Positions 1 through 8,727 of a DNA stretch of 64,000 bases are shown here, piece after piece. Source of the stretch: Flavobacterium tiangeerense (GTDB lineage: Bacteria > Bacteroidota > Bacteroidia > Flavobacteriales > Flavobacteriaceae); contig NZ_VLKO01000001.1 in the NCBI RefSeq assembly GCF_007830355.1, positions 124,001 to 188,000 on the forward strand. The letters are read 5' to 3'. The notes beneath the pieces were generated by a model. It worked only from the letters and a program-made list of their open reading frames with translations. It made no database searches and was not told where the DNA came from. A program made the translations under genes and the position numbers. How positions within the stretch are numbered: position 1 is the stretch's first letter; each line of letters opens with the position of its first letter.

Positions 1-1090
1 TGATTCCTTCTTCTTGAAATTTGGTTTTAATTTTCATTACTTGAAAATTACTCAGGTAAGGCGGAATATTGTTTACAGCTTCTTCATACGAATAAGCAAA
101 AGTAGGAACGCCTTCTTCACACTCAAAGAGTTTAAAAGTATTGTGATCTATAACATCTGTTGGAGTTGCTGTTAACCCCAATGTTATGGTGTTGAAATAA
201 TCTAAAATTTCACCATAGGTATTGTAAATGCTTCGGTGACTTTCATCCACTACAATCAAATCAAAGAAATGAGGGCTTAACGAATTTTCTTCGTCACGAA
301 TTACATTCAGCATGGTTGGATAAGTCGAAACATAAACCCTTCTGTCTTTTGCAATAGACTTTTCACCAATTTTTGGCCATCTTGGTTCGTTTGGTAAATG
401 TTCTTTAAAAGCTTCTAAAGTTTGGTCACGCAATGCAATTCTATCCACCAAAAACAGTACTCTTTCTGCCCATCCAGCGCGCATTAAAGCATCTACTAAA
501 GCTATACATGTTCTGGTTTTACCAGTACCTGTTGCCATAACTAGTAAAAACTTTCGTTTGCGTTTTTCTATGGCTTCCATCACCGCACGTATTGAAGCAA
601 TTTGGTAATCTCGTCCAGCAATCGATGTATTGATTAATTCGCTTGCCAATGTTTTTCTAGCTTTACGAATGTATTGGTATCGTTCTAAATCATCACGAGT
701 TGGGAAACCATGTACTTTTTTAGGAGGATAGTTTCCTAAATCCCAAAAGAAAATATCATGTCCATTAGTAAAAAAACAAAAAGGCAATTCGCCTCCTTTT
801 TCATTTTGAATGTTCTGGCAGTATTGTTTGGCTTGTTCTTTTCCAATATTTGCATCAACCAAAGATTTTTTTGCTTCAACTACAGCAAGTGGTTTACCAT
901 CTTTACCCAATAAAACATAATCGCTAAACTGATGTCCCTCATATTTACTGCGGGGCTCATTTACACCTTCAGCTAATGGCACAATAATATCGAACTCCTC
1001 AAGTACTTGAGTTGTATCGGAGATATTCCAGCCTGCTGCTTGCAGTCGTTTATCAATGATTTCTTTTCGGGTATGTTTTTCGTTTTTCAA
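1..1090 (-). CDS. hsdR: Type I restriction enzyme R subunit, N-terminal part (runs off the left edge)
   Basis: The visible ~363 codons match the start of an HsdR motor/nuclease subunit, which cuts unmodified DNA after ATP-driven translocation. The N-terminus reads KHTRKEIIDKRLQAAGWNI, followed by the nuclease-type stretch VVEAKK. Then come helicase motifs: Walker A ATGTGKT (about residue 190) and DESH (motif II). The C-terminal helicase half lies outside the window. There is no in-frame ATG between the upstream stop (about 1112) and the conserved start, so I place the start at a TTG at 1088-1090. No hsdM or hsdS is visible, so activity cannot be judged. The family is clear; the exact start is not. 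Confidence 0.85.
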   Translation of the reverse strand, partial: MKNEKHTRKEIIDKRLQAAGWNISDTTQVLEEFDIIVPLAEGVNEPRSKYEGHQFSDYVLLGKDGKPLAVVEAKKSLVDANIGKEQAKQYCQNIQNEKGGELPFCFFTNGHDIFFWDLGNYPPKKVHGFPTRDDLERYQYIRKARKTLASELINTSIAGRDYQIASIRAVMEAIEKRKRKFLLVMATGTGKTRTCIALVDALMRAGWAERVLFLVDRIALRDQTLEAFKEHLPNEPRWPKIGEKSIAKDRRVYVSTYPTMLNVIRDEENSLSPHFFDLIVVDESHRSIYNTYGEILDYFNTITLGLTATPTDVIDHNTFKLFECEEGVPTFAYSYEEAVNNIPPYLSNFQVMKIKTKFQEEGI

Positions 1091-1203
1091 AAAGCGATTT
1101 TTGATTATTCAAAAGTTACTAGTAGTAAGACGCTAAAGTATCGAATATTTAATTAAAAAGAATGTAGAAAACCGTAAAACGAATGTTTTTTGGCATGAAT
1201 TTC

Positions 1204-1287
1204 TTATCCTTTGACTCGTTTTGGTTCCATTTGTAAATAAACTACATTTTCTAGAGTTTTACCATACCCACTTTTAGTGATATTAAG
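1204..1287 (-). pseudogene. Possible remnant of a DUF4143-type ATPase
   Basis: A short minus-strand stretch between two stops reads GYGKTLENVVYLQMEPKRVKG. It resembles the segment G-LLEN-VYLEL-RRG found in DUF4143 AAA-type ATPases. Only about 27 codons survive and there is no start codon or continuation. The resemblance rests on a handful of residues, so this is a weak call. Gene debris would fit the surrounding accessory DNA. Confidence 0.25.
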
Positions 1288-1290
1288 TCA

Positions 1291-1711
1291 CCACTTTTTC
1301 TCTCAAAAAAATTTAAAGAAATCATAACATGATGAAATTCAGTTTTTTGATTAATCAAAAAGAAAATTAATTATAAAAAAGATAAAATTTCGGTCTTCTG
1401 TTTGAAATCAGGAACTCTAAATTTGAATTAAAATAGATTTATGATTGCGAAATTAATTGCTACTCTTTTGAAAACTGTGAGCCAAGTAATTTCTAATTAT
1501 TAAACCCTTAAATTAATTTGGGGCTTTATTTTTATAAAATAACACATTCTAACATCAAATCTGATTATCTTTGTGGACAGAAAAACAAGTTGAAATTATA
1601 ACTAATTTTTGTTTTGATACTGAACACGAAATTGAACACGATTTTATAAAAAACATATGGTTTTATGGCTCGCAAGCCCAGTAAATACGTTGGAATTTTA
1701 CGGTCTGCGCA
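1291..1711. other. Non-coding stretch left of the first tRNA scar
   Basis: No gene is visible. A perfect flavobacterial -7 element (TATCTTTG) lies at 1566-1573, but I see no good -33 partner. An 8-bp direct repeat, GAACACGA, occurs twice within about 1622-1642. The promoter-like box points toward the tRNA fragment at 1712. Either could be a leftover of an integration junction; this is inference. Confidence 0.3.
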
Positions 1712-1755
1712 ATTCATAACCCTGAGGTCCCGAGTTCAAATCTCGGTCTCGCTAC
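1712..1755 (+). repeat. tRNA 3'-half scar, copy 1 (CAT anticodon; putative att site)
   Basis: The sequence runs from a CAT anticodon loop (TTCATAA) through the 3' anticodon stem (CCCTG), variable loop AGGTC and T arm CCGAGTTCAAATCTCGG to the acceptor 3' strand TCTCGCT. The 5' half of a tRNA (acceptor AGCGAGA and D arm) is absent upstream, so this is not a functional tRNA. It is followed at once by a terminator hairpin of the kind found after tRNA genes. Related copies lie at 11382 and 35890. The best reading is the displaced tRNA end left by integration of a genomic island. Confidence 0.75.
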
Positions 1756-1759
1756 AGAC

Positions 1760-1795
1760 AACCCCTTAAACAACAACTGTTTAAGGGGTTTTTAT
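1760..1795 (+). terminator. Rho-independent terminator after tRNA scar 1
   Basis: A perfect 13-bp inverted repeat, AACCCCTTAAACA / TGTTTAAGGGGTT, with a 5-nt loop is followed by a run of T. It sits 5 nt after the tRNA fragment and has a weaker homologue after scar 2. Confidence 0.85.
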
Positions 1796-2280
1796 TTAAA
1801 TCAATTCCTCACTTAGTGAGGAAATAGAGTGAGGAATTATAAAAAGATACCTATATATAACTCTGACAATGTGAACAATAAGTAACCAGACCTCAGGTTC
1901 AATCACACCAGTCCTTTTTTTGTTTTCATTTTTATAACAAGCAATTTAAACTGACAAGACAAACAATTTACAACAAAACCTAAATAGAGGTATTATCAAA
2001 AAAGAAAAAAACAGACCCTTTTCCTATATTGCGCAGAAATTATTTTAAACCTTGTATTAGAAATACAGTGCAAGCCTTCTTCCATAAGTTCTTTGAATAC
2101 TGGCTTAACCAGAGCCAAATAGCATCAACCTTTAACCAAAATATCAAAGGTTGTTGTTTTTTTTTGAGTGTTTAGATTTTTAAACAGGAATCAGAATTTA
2201 TACAAATCCTAATCCATCAGACTCAAGAATATCATCATACCTAAGTATTCAAAAACATCATCCAAAATTTATAATTATAA
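1796..2280. other. Non-coding stretch with decayed repeats
   Basis: No reading frame is convincing. Just after the terminator an inverted repeat ATTCCTCAC ... GTGAGGAAT brackets a small palindrome (CCTCACTTAGTGAGG) at about 1805-1838. Similar words (AATTCC ... TGAGGAATT) follow scar 2 near 11476-11530, so homology between the two scar regions extends past the terminators. Confidence 0.4.
2126..2165 (+). terminator. Rho-independent terminator
   Basis: CAACCTTT (2126-2133) pairs with AAAGGTTG (2146-2153), and the hairpin is followed by TTGTTTTTTTTT. No intact gene ends upstream, so it probably served a gene now lost. Confidence 0.65.
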
Positions 2281-2517
2281 AAAAGTTTCTGTTTTCAGGA
2301 AAATGAAATCATTAGCTTCTATATTAAAGACAATGGTATTGGTATTCCTGCTGATCAGCATGAAAATATATCAAAAATTTTCAAAACGCTTGACCAAAAC
2401 GCTGTCAACAATGGTGTCAGGCCTTCAGTGTGCAAAAAAATAGAAGAATTACAGGGAGGAAAAATTACATTTCATTCCATATCGGGCCAAAGTCCAATAT
2501 TTTATTACACTATTTAA
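2281..2517 (+). pseudogene. Histidine kinase C-terminal (HATPase) remnant
   Basis: The frame is open from 2281, just after a stop, to TAA at 2515-2517. It encodes the end of a HATPase_c domain: the G1 box DNGIGIP, then KIFKTLDQ, CKKIEELQGGKITFHS and a short tail. There is no start codon, N box or dimerization domain, so it cannot work alone. It ends about 110 bp before the large PAS protein on the same strand. That protein lacks exactly this ATPase domain, although the order here (ATPase fragment first) does not fit a simple split of that gene. Confidence 0.7.
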
Positions 2518-2602
2518 AAAAATAATGTTAAATAGTTAAAAAAAATGAAACTATCACAAAATTTCTTAATGAATTAAACTCAAGTCTAAAATAAAATATA
2601 TT

Positions 2603-2610
2603 TATATTTG
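2603..2610 (+). promoter_or_regulatory. Bacteroidota-type -7 box before the multi-PAS gene
   Basis: TATATTTG matches TAnnTTTG and lies 20 bp before the ATG at 2631. No clear TTTG lies 19-21 bp upstream, so the call rests on one element. Confidence 0.4.
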
Positions 2611-2630
2611 ACTTTAAAAAACAAATATAA

Positions 2631-5600
2631 ATGCCTGATAAACAATTTGCCAATCTTTTTGTTGAACAATCGAAGGACCTTATTTGGATCATAGATTCGT
2701 GCTTTTGTTTAAAATACGCCAATCAAGCCTATCAAAACTTGATGAAGCAAGTTACGGGCGAAGAAAAAAAATTGGATGAACCGATATTTACAGAAGGTTT
2801 TGGTGATGGTTCTATAAAAAAATGGAAAGCCTATTTTGAGCGTGGGCTGAATGGCGAACATTTCGAAATTGAGGATCAGTTTTACAACCCTACTACGAAT
2901 CAAGTTGAATACAGTCAAATATCGTTACATCCAATAATTGATGAAAACCGAGTTGTTGCTAGTTTAGCATGTCAATCAAGAGATATTACTTCGATTATAA
3001 AATCAAATACTGAAGCAGAAATAATTATGGATGCCTCTTTGGATGTGATTTGTTCTATTGATGAGCAGGGATTCTTCAAGAAGGTGAATGCAGCTTGTAA
3101 AGAATTATGGGGATATGAAAAGCATGAATTGGTTGGTAGAGCATACATTGATTTTGTTATTGATGAAGATGTAGAAAAAACTAATGCAGCCGCTGCAGAT
3201 ATTCTTTCAGGCAAAAACGTTACAACTTTTGAAAATAGGTATAAAAGAAAAGATGGAGGTATTGCTTTCAATTTATGGTCAGTACGATATGACCCAAAAA
3301 GCAAAATTATGTTTTGCGTAGCGCGTGATGCAAGGGAAAAAATCCAAAAAGAAGAATTGCTGATTGAGAGTGAAAACCGCTTTAAGGCACTAGTGCAAGA
3401 GGGGTCTGATATTATCAGTATTATCGATGGGGCTGGAAATTATATCTACACCAGTCCTAACACAACGGCAATCTTAGGGATTACCCCAGAGGAGTTTGAC
3501 GGCAATTCCATATTCGACTTTATCCATCCCGATGATATCGAAAAATCAGCCGCATACATACAGCGAATAAGTACCGAAAACAAAGTGATTGTTGAGCCTT
3601 TTAGATTGAGGAATGGTAAAAATGAATGGCGATGGATAGAAACAGTATTGACTAATATGCTGGATAACCTTGCTGTGAATGGTATTGTGGCCAACTCGAG
3701 AGATATCACCGAAGAGAAAAAATTAGAGAAACTCAATAAACAAACCAATGATTTAGGCAAAATTGGAACCTGGGAATACGACCTGATTGAAAATAAACTC
3801 TTTTGGTCAGATGAGGTATACTATTTGCACGATGTAGACCCTGGTACATTTGTGCCAAATGTTGAAAGTGCAATAGACTTTTATAAGGAAGAACATAAAT
3901 CATATGTTACGGATGAAATCACTAAAAGTCTGACTCAAGGAGTTTATTTAGATTATGAGGCTGTTATTATAACTAGAAGTAATAAAGAAAAATGGGTAAG
4001 AGTGATTGGTAGCCCTGAATTCATTGAAGGAAAATGTGCCAAGTTCATTGGAAGCTTCCAGGACACTACCGACCTCAGAGAAGCTGAAAGCCGTCTGCAA
4101 AGTTTGTCTGACAACATCCCAGGAGTCGTCTTTACATACCTAATTCATCCAGACGGTTCAGATGACTTTAAATATGTGAGTAAGGGATCTGAAAAAATTT
4201 GGTGGTATAGCCCGGAAGAGGTCAAAGACAATTCTGATCTGGTTTGGAATCAAGTAAAAGCCGGAGGTGATTTTGAAGTAATGAAGCAAAGCATTAGTGA
4301 CTCAACTGAAAATAAATCACAGTGGTATATGCGTTTTAGCATCGTTAGAGCGGATGGCGAAAAACGATTGCTCCAAGGATTGGGAACACCAGAATTTTTA
4401 TCTAATGGTACTGTGCAATATAATTCAGTGGTGTTAGACATCACTGAAGAAGCTAAAAACGAAGAGCTACTTGAACAAGCCTCCAATCTAGCAAGGATAG
4501 GTAGCTGGGAAGTAGATCTGAAAAAAAACAAAATATTGTGGACTGAAATGGTACATCAATTGCACGAAACCAATCCCCAAAGTTTTAAGCCGGACCTTGC
4601 CCAGAGCATCAATTTTTACCGGGAAGATTTCAAACCCATGATTACCGAAGCTGTCAATCAATGCATTCAGTTAGGTACTTCTTTTGATTTTGAGGCAGTA
4701 ATTGTAACCGCAAACAAAAACGAATTGTGGGTAAGAGCCATTGGTAACGCTGAATTTATAAATGGGGAATGCGTCAGAATTTATGGCAGCTTTCAGGATA
4801 TCCATAAACGTAAAGAAGCCGAGATTCGCTTGCAATCCTTATCAGATAATTTACCAGAGGTAGTTTACACCTATATCATTCATCCGGACGGTACCGACTC
4901 AATGCAGTTTATTTCTGGAATGGTTGAGAAGATGTGGGGTTATACAACCAACGAAGTAATGCAGAATATTGACTTATTATGGGATCAAATAAAGCAAGGT
5001 GGTGATATAGAAGAAGTCAAGTCGAGTGTAGCCAAATCTATCGAAACAAAATCAAAGTGGACTTGTCGCTTTAAAATTGTTAATCATAACGGCGAAATTA
5101 GAACTCATTTTGGCAGTGGAACTCCCATTTTTTTGGCAGATGGAACCATTCTATTCCATGTAATGGTACTAGACATTACACAGGAAGCCAAAAATGAAGA
5201 ATTGCTAGAGGAGGTTACCAACATGGCAAGAGTCGGAAGCTGGGAACTGGACTTGATCAACCAAGACGGAGAAAGCATTTATTGGTCTCCAATTCTGAGG
5301 GAAATAGTGGAGGTGGATGATAGCTACAACCCTACATTAACAGGTGGTATAGAATTTCATGTTGGAGAAAGTAAAGAACGCATTCAGAAAGCACTGGACC
5401 TTTTAATTTCTGATGGTATAGAGTTTGATGTGGAAGTACTTCTTCGTTCACCAAAAGGAAATGAGCGATGGAATCGATGCATTGGTAAAAGAGAAATGGT
5501 AAATGGAAAATGTATCCGCATATATGGTAGCTATCAGGATATTCATCAGCGTAAAGAGTCTCAATTAGAATTATTGGCTGCTATAAAAAAAACACAGGAA

Positions 5601-6677
5601 AGCGACGCTAGATTTAAATCATATACGCAACAGTCACCAATTGCTATTTATACAACTGATATAAATGGAGATTGTATATATGCCAATGAAACGTGGCTTG
5701 AAATGGCAGAAATGCAATTGGAAGACGCCTTAGGTAAAGGATGGATTAACGCTCTTCATCCTGAGGACATGGACTATGTAACTGACAATTGGTACAAATT
5801 AATTGAATCTAATGATGAATGGAATTATGAATATCGCTTTTTAAGTAGCAATAAAAACATCATTTGGGTCAATGGAAGTGCTAAAAAATTATTCAATGAT
5901 AAGAATGAACATATTGGTTATCTCGGATCTAATGTAGATATCACGGAACGCAAAAAAGCAGAGCAAGAAAAAAACAGTTTGCTCGCAACGCTGGAAAAAA
6001 GTTTGAATGAAATTTATGTCTTTGATGCAAAAACATTAAAATTCACTTATGTCAACCAATGTGCTCTCAATAACATCGGCTATTCAGAACAAGAAATAAA
6101 GGAACTTACTCCGATTGATCTAAACCCAGAATTTACCGGAACAACTTATAACCAGCTGATAAATCAGTTGATAACTAAAGAAAAAGAAAAAATTATCTTT
6201 TTTACAAATCACAAACGAAAAAACGGGAACCTTTACCCTGTGGAAATCCATTTACAATTCATCGTAGAAGGCAACAATAAAAGATTTCTGGCAGTAATTT
6301 TGGATATTACGGAGCGAAAGCAAAGCGAAGTAAAACTGTTGGACATAAATAAAAAGTTAAATATCCAAACCAAAGAATTACAACGTTCTAATGAGCAACT
6401 TGAACAATTTGCATTAAGCCGAAGCCAATACGTTATGCAGATGGAAGCACAAAATGAAAAACTTAGAAACATTGCATGGACGCAATCTCACCTTGTGAGA
6501 GCACCTCTATCCAGAATATTAGGTATCATCAACTTAATAGAAATGCAGCGAGACAATCTCGATGATTTGATGTTTTGCTTAAAGCAACTACGAGTTTCAT
6601 CCGATGAAATGGATGCTATTATAAGGAAAATCACAGAAGAAGCTCAAGAAATTCAATTAAATAAAATCAATGAGTAA
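2631..6677 (+). CDS. Giant multi-PAS sensor protein with DHp-like C-terminus and no ATPase domain
   Basis: This 1348-residue protein has no signal peptide or membrane helix, so it is a cytoplasmic sensor. I count about ten PAS/PAC units, near residues 1-120, 127-240, 245-360, 368-480, 485-615, 620-740, 745-870, 875-985, 1000-1110 and 1125-1240. Units 4/5 and 6/7 look like a tandem duplication: both pairs carry IG(T/S)WE.DL and LQSLSDN.P..V.TY.IHPDG. A coiled-coil stretch leads to a dimerization/phosphoacceptor-like region around residue 1287 (QSHLVRAPLSRILGIINL), where the H fits an H box. The protein then ends about 60 residues later, with no N, G1 or G2 box. It may be phosphorylated in trans or signal without phosphotransfer. 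The stop overlaps the next gene by 8 bp, so they are co-translated. Confidence 0.9.
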   Translation: MPDKQFANLFVEQSKDLIWIIDSCFCLKYANQAYQNLMKQVTGEEKKLDEPIFTEGFGDGSIKKWKAYFERGLNGEHFEIEDQFYNPTTNQVEYSQISLHPIIDENRVVASLACQSRDITSIIKSNTEAEIIMDASLDVICSIDEQGFFKKVNAACKELWGYEKHELVGRAYIDFVIDEDVEKTNAAAADILSGKNVTTFENRYKRKDGGIAFNLWSVRYDPKSKIMFCVARDAREKIQKEELLIESENRFKALVQEGSDIISIIDGAGNYIYTSPNTTAILGITPEEFDGNSIFDFIHPDDIEKSAAYIQRISTENKVIVEPFRLRNGKNEWRWIETVLTNMLDNLAVNGIVANSRDITEEKKLEKLNKQTNDLGKIGTWEYDLIENKLFWSDEVYYLHDVDPGTFVPNVESAIDFYKEEHKSYVTDEITKSLTQGVYLDYEAVIITRSNKEKWVRVIGSPEFIEGKCAKFIGSFQDTTDLREAESRLQSLSDNIPGVVFTYLIHPDGSDDFKYVSKGSEKIWWYSPEEVKDNSDLVWNQVKAGGDFEVMKQSISDSTENKSQWYMRFSIVRADGEKRLLQGLGTPEFLSNGTVQYNSVVLDITEEAKNEELLEQASNLARIGSWEVDLKKNKILWTEMVHQLHETNPQSFKPDLAQSINFYREDFKPMITEAVNQCIQLGTSFDFEAVIVTANKNELWVRAIGNAEFINGECVRIYGSFQDIHKRKEAEIRLQSLSDNLPEVVYTYIIHPDGTDSMQFISGMVEKMWGYTTNEVMQNIDLLWDQIKQGGDIEEVKSSVAKSIETKSKWTCRFKIVNHNGEIRTHFGSGTPIFLADGTILFHVMVLDITQEAKNEELLEEVTNMARVGSWELDLINQDGESIYWSPILREIVEVDDSYNPTLTGGIEFHVGESKERIQKALDLLISDGIEFDVEVLLRSPKGNERWNRCIGKREMVNGKCIRIYGSYQDIHQRKESQLELLAAIKKTQESDARFKSYTQQSPIAIYTTDINGDCIYANETWLEMAEMQLEDALGKGWINALHPEDMDYVTDNWYKLIESNDEWNYEYRFLSSNKNIIWVNGSAKKLFNDKNEHIGYLGSNVDITERKKAEQEKNSLLATLEKSLNEIYVFDAKTLKFTYVNQCALNNIGYSEQEIKELTPIDLNPEFTGTTYNQLINQLITKEKEKIIFFTNHKRKNGNLYPVEIHLQFIVEGNNKRFLAVILDITERKQSEVKLLDINKKLNIQTKELQRSNEQLEQFALSRSQYVMQMEAQNEKLRNIAWTQSHLVRAPLSRILGIINLIEMQRDNLDDLMFCLKQLRVSSDEMDAIIRKITEEAQEIQLNKINE

Positions 6678-7077
6678 GACAATATTTATTATTGATGACG
6701 ATCCCGTATTTAGCTTTATTGTAGAAAAAATGATGATAAAAGTGGACAGCACTTTAACAATTATTTTATGTAAAGACGGTAAAATAGGTTTAGAAAAAAT
6801 ATTTGGGCATCAAGGCGACTTATCAGAATGTATTGTTCTTTTGGACATAAATATGCCTGTATTAGATGGGTGGGGGTTTCTAGACCAAATACAATCAGAA
6901 CAGTTTAGTGAGTATCACAATATACCATTATATATTTTATCATCATCTACAGACAAAGTAGATATTGAGAGGTCCAGTCAACATTCAATTGTTAAAAAAT
7001 TTTACTACAAACCATTAAGCAGTGTTGATATTGTAGAAATATTGAACTTTAATAATATACAATCAGAAAGATTTTAG
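6670..7077 (+). CDS. Single-domain response regulator (CheY/Rcp1-like)
   Basis: A 135-residue receiver domain with no output domain. The acidic pair is in IIDDDP near the N-terminus and the phospho-acceptor Asp is in VLLDINMPVLDGW (about residue 58). The switch Ser/Thr is in YILSSSTD and the conserved Lys in FYYKPLS. The ATG lies inside the end of the PAS protein gene (8-bp overlap), so the two form a sensor/receiver pair. With no DNA-binding part it must pass the signal by protein contact or act as a phosphate sink. The sequence resembles the receiver at 10346, suggesting that the two modules are related. Confidence 0.9.
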   Translation: MSKTIFIIDDDPVFSFIVEKMMIKVDSTLTIILCKDGKIGLEKIFGHQGDLSECIVLLDINMPVLDGWGFLDQIQSEQFSEYHNIPLYILSSSTDKVDIERSSQHSIVKKFYYKPLSSVDIVEILNFNNIQSERF

Positions 7078-7619
7078 CGGCTTGTTAACAAAAGCTATAA
7101 TACCATACTCACAAAATTAGAAACCTAATTAGTGAAGTAAAATTGAAACCAAAGACAAAAACCTTTAAGTTTATAAACTACTTATAGGCTCGGGATTAGT
7201 CCTTTTAAAATTGAATCATAGATGATTTTTAGTAAGCTACTTTGACCCAAATTAAAAATTGCTCCAAACAAGTTAGATATTCAAAAAATATTTGGAAAAA
7301 CCACTATAAAATTACAACAATTCTAGTACTTTACAAACCCATACATAAACCTATCCATCAGCGAAAACTCCGTAAAGTGTGTGTTAAATAGCCGCACCCT
7401 AGAAAGCATGTAAAGCTTCAGAAAAGAACAACCAAGTCATATCAGTGGTTTTGTGAAATTTGGGTTTTCGGCCTAATATGAAGTTGGTTTTGTATTTGGA
7501 AATTTTGGCTAATCCGAAAATTGGGCTTAATTTAGTCCAAAACCCGCTGTAGTGTCGTAACGTAGTCAGAAACCTTAGAACTAGATATACAATAATGTTA
7601 ATCATCATTTAAAATAACT
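7078..7619. other. Non-coding stretch between the receiver gene and a small secreted protein gene
   Basis: No supported gene. A 69-codon minus-strand frame (7399-7608) has no recognisable domain, signal peptide or ribosome-site context, and I treat it as chance. No clear terminator or promoter is seen. Confidence 0.4.
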
Positions 7620-8003
7620 ATGAAAAAAATATCTATTTTATCCTTGTTATTTTTTACTACAATATTGTATTCTCAAATTGATACCACACATAAAAAAGAC
7701 CTAAAAAACTTTTTTATATTGTCTCAAAAAAAAGATACAATTAAAAATTTTTCATTAAAATTTGATTTTAAAGACTTTTCTACAGAATTGTTTTCAGCAT
7801 ATAACCAGAATTCCAAATTAAATGATATTTTCATCATCAAAAAAGACACCTCAAACTTTGTGAAATCGACAATCAATTTCAATAATAACCTTAGAAACCC
7901 TAAAATTGATTCATTCAATCCTTATGGTGCTAGTGATGCTAAATCTGGTTTGATTATTGGGGCAATTGGAGGAGTTTTTAGATCCATCTTTAACACTGAT
8001 TAA
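7620..8003 (+). CDS. Small secreted protein of unknown function
   Basis: A 127-residue product with a clear Sec signal peptide (MKKISILSLLFFTTILYSQ, cleavage probably after YSQ). There is no lipobox Cys. The mature part is Lys- and Asn-rich and ends with a hydrophobic, Gly-rich segment (SGLIIGAIGGVFRSIF) that could be amphipathic or membrane-associated. I recognise no family. It stands alone between two sensor modules, with a strong hairpin 22 bp after the stop. Being predicted as exported, it could be a ligand or an envelope-associated protein, but nothing in the sequence shows this. Confidence 0.6.
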   Translation: MKKISILSLLFFTTILYSQIDTTHKKDLKNFFILSQKKDTIKNFSLKFDFKDFSTELFSAYNQNSKLNDIFIIKKDTSNFVKSTINFNNNLRNPKIDSFNPYGASDAKSGLIIGAIGGVFRSIFNTD

Positions 8004-8024
8004 TTTTTAACTCTTTTATGTATT

Positions 8025-8059
8025 GGTTTCATTGCGTGCGCAGCACGAACAATGAAACC
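8025..8059. repeat. Strong cruciform / hairpin
   Basis: GGTTTCATTG-CGTGC, then GCA, then GCACG-AA-CAATGAAACC forms a 15-bp stem with one 2-nt bulge and a 3-nt loop. It follows the small secreted protein gene by 22 bp. It lacks a following T run, so it is either an unusual terminator, an RNA-stabilising hairpin or a repeat element. Confidence 0.6.
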
Positions 8060-8727
8060 CCTGTTGAATAGCCTGTCCCCTTTTTTCGGGAGAACCAATT
8101 ATATACAGTCAACATTTATGGAGTTATCGTAAAGATTTAAGAGAGAATTTCGAGAGGATTTAGTGTCTTACTTTTTTTTTGAGAAATAATTTAGGTTTGG
8201 TATCGTGTATTATTCCTTTTATACATAAATTCCCTTACCCATTCGCTCGTATTACTTTCCGTACGTTTTATTACTAACAAATGAAGAAGTAATGCAAATA
8301 ACTCTACAATTATTAAAAAATTAAACTGGAAAAACGCTCCATATCCTTTACCATAAAAAATTAGGAAATCGTTTTTTGTACAATGATAACAAAATACTAA
8401 GAAAGTATATGGTCAATAATAAATAAATCTCAACAAAGTACTAAAACAATCTTTAAAAGTATTGGCTTTATATTTTTGAACTTTAACTGCTGTTTTTAAA
8501 GCTTAGTTATACTTTTATTATCTCAAAGCGAATTTCATAAAATTTTTTTTATTGTAAGTGAAATCACTTATATTTATTTTGTAATTTACCACATAATATT
8601 TGTTTAGAGATTTTTAGACAAATTTTTATTAGCTGCAAGCCATGTATTCGTTTTTTGAAAAATGATTCGTTATACACTACATGCTGTGAAATTAGACTGC
8701 CTACAGAAAAAAAAAAAAAATAGAAAT
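8060..8727. other. Non-coding stretch with copy A of a degenerate ~130-bp repeat
   Basis: Apart from the repeat at 8241-8371 I see no gene. A 14-A homopolymer (8707-8720) lies just before the kinase start chosen here. A longer reading frame beginning at 8662 passes through that tract but adds only unconserved residues. Confidence 0.4.
8241..8371 (+). repeat. Degenerate direct repeat, copy A
   Basis: By eye this aligns with 10869-10998. Shared words in order are TTCGCTCG, ATTAC-TTCCGT, AAATA, ATTAAAAA, and AAATC-TTT. Similarity is roughly two-thirds. The two copies flank the kinase/receiver pair at 8728-10750. Confidence 0.45.

Noticed and set aside
1712-1755. Intact tRNA gene
   Set aside because: The acceptor 5' strand and D arm are missing; only the 3' half is present here and at the two related sites.
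7399-7608. 69-codon minus-strand frame
   Set aside because: No domain, signal peptide or homologue pattern that I recognise; likely chance in a non-coding gap.
8662-8727. Longer N-terminus of the ethylene-receptor-like kinase
   Set aside because: It passes through a 14-A run and adds residues not seen in this type of receptor; the ATG at 8728 fits better.
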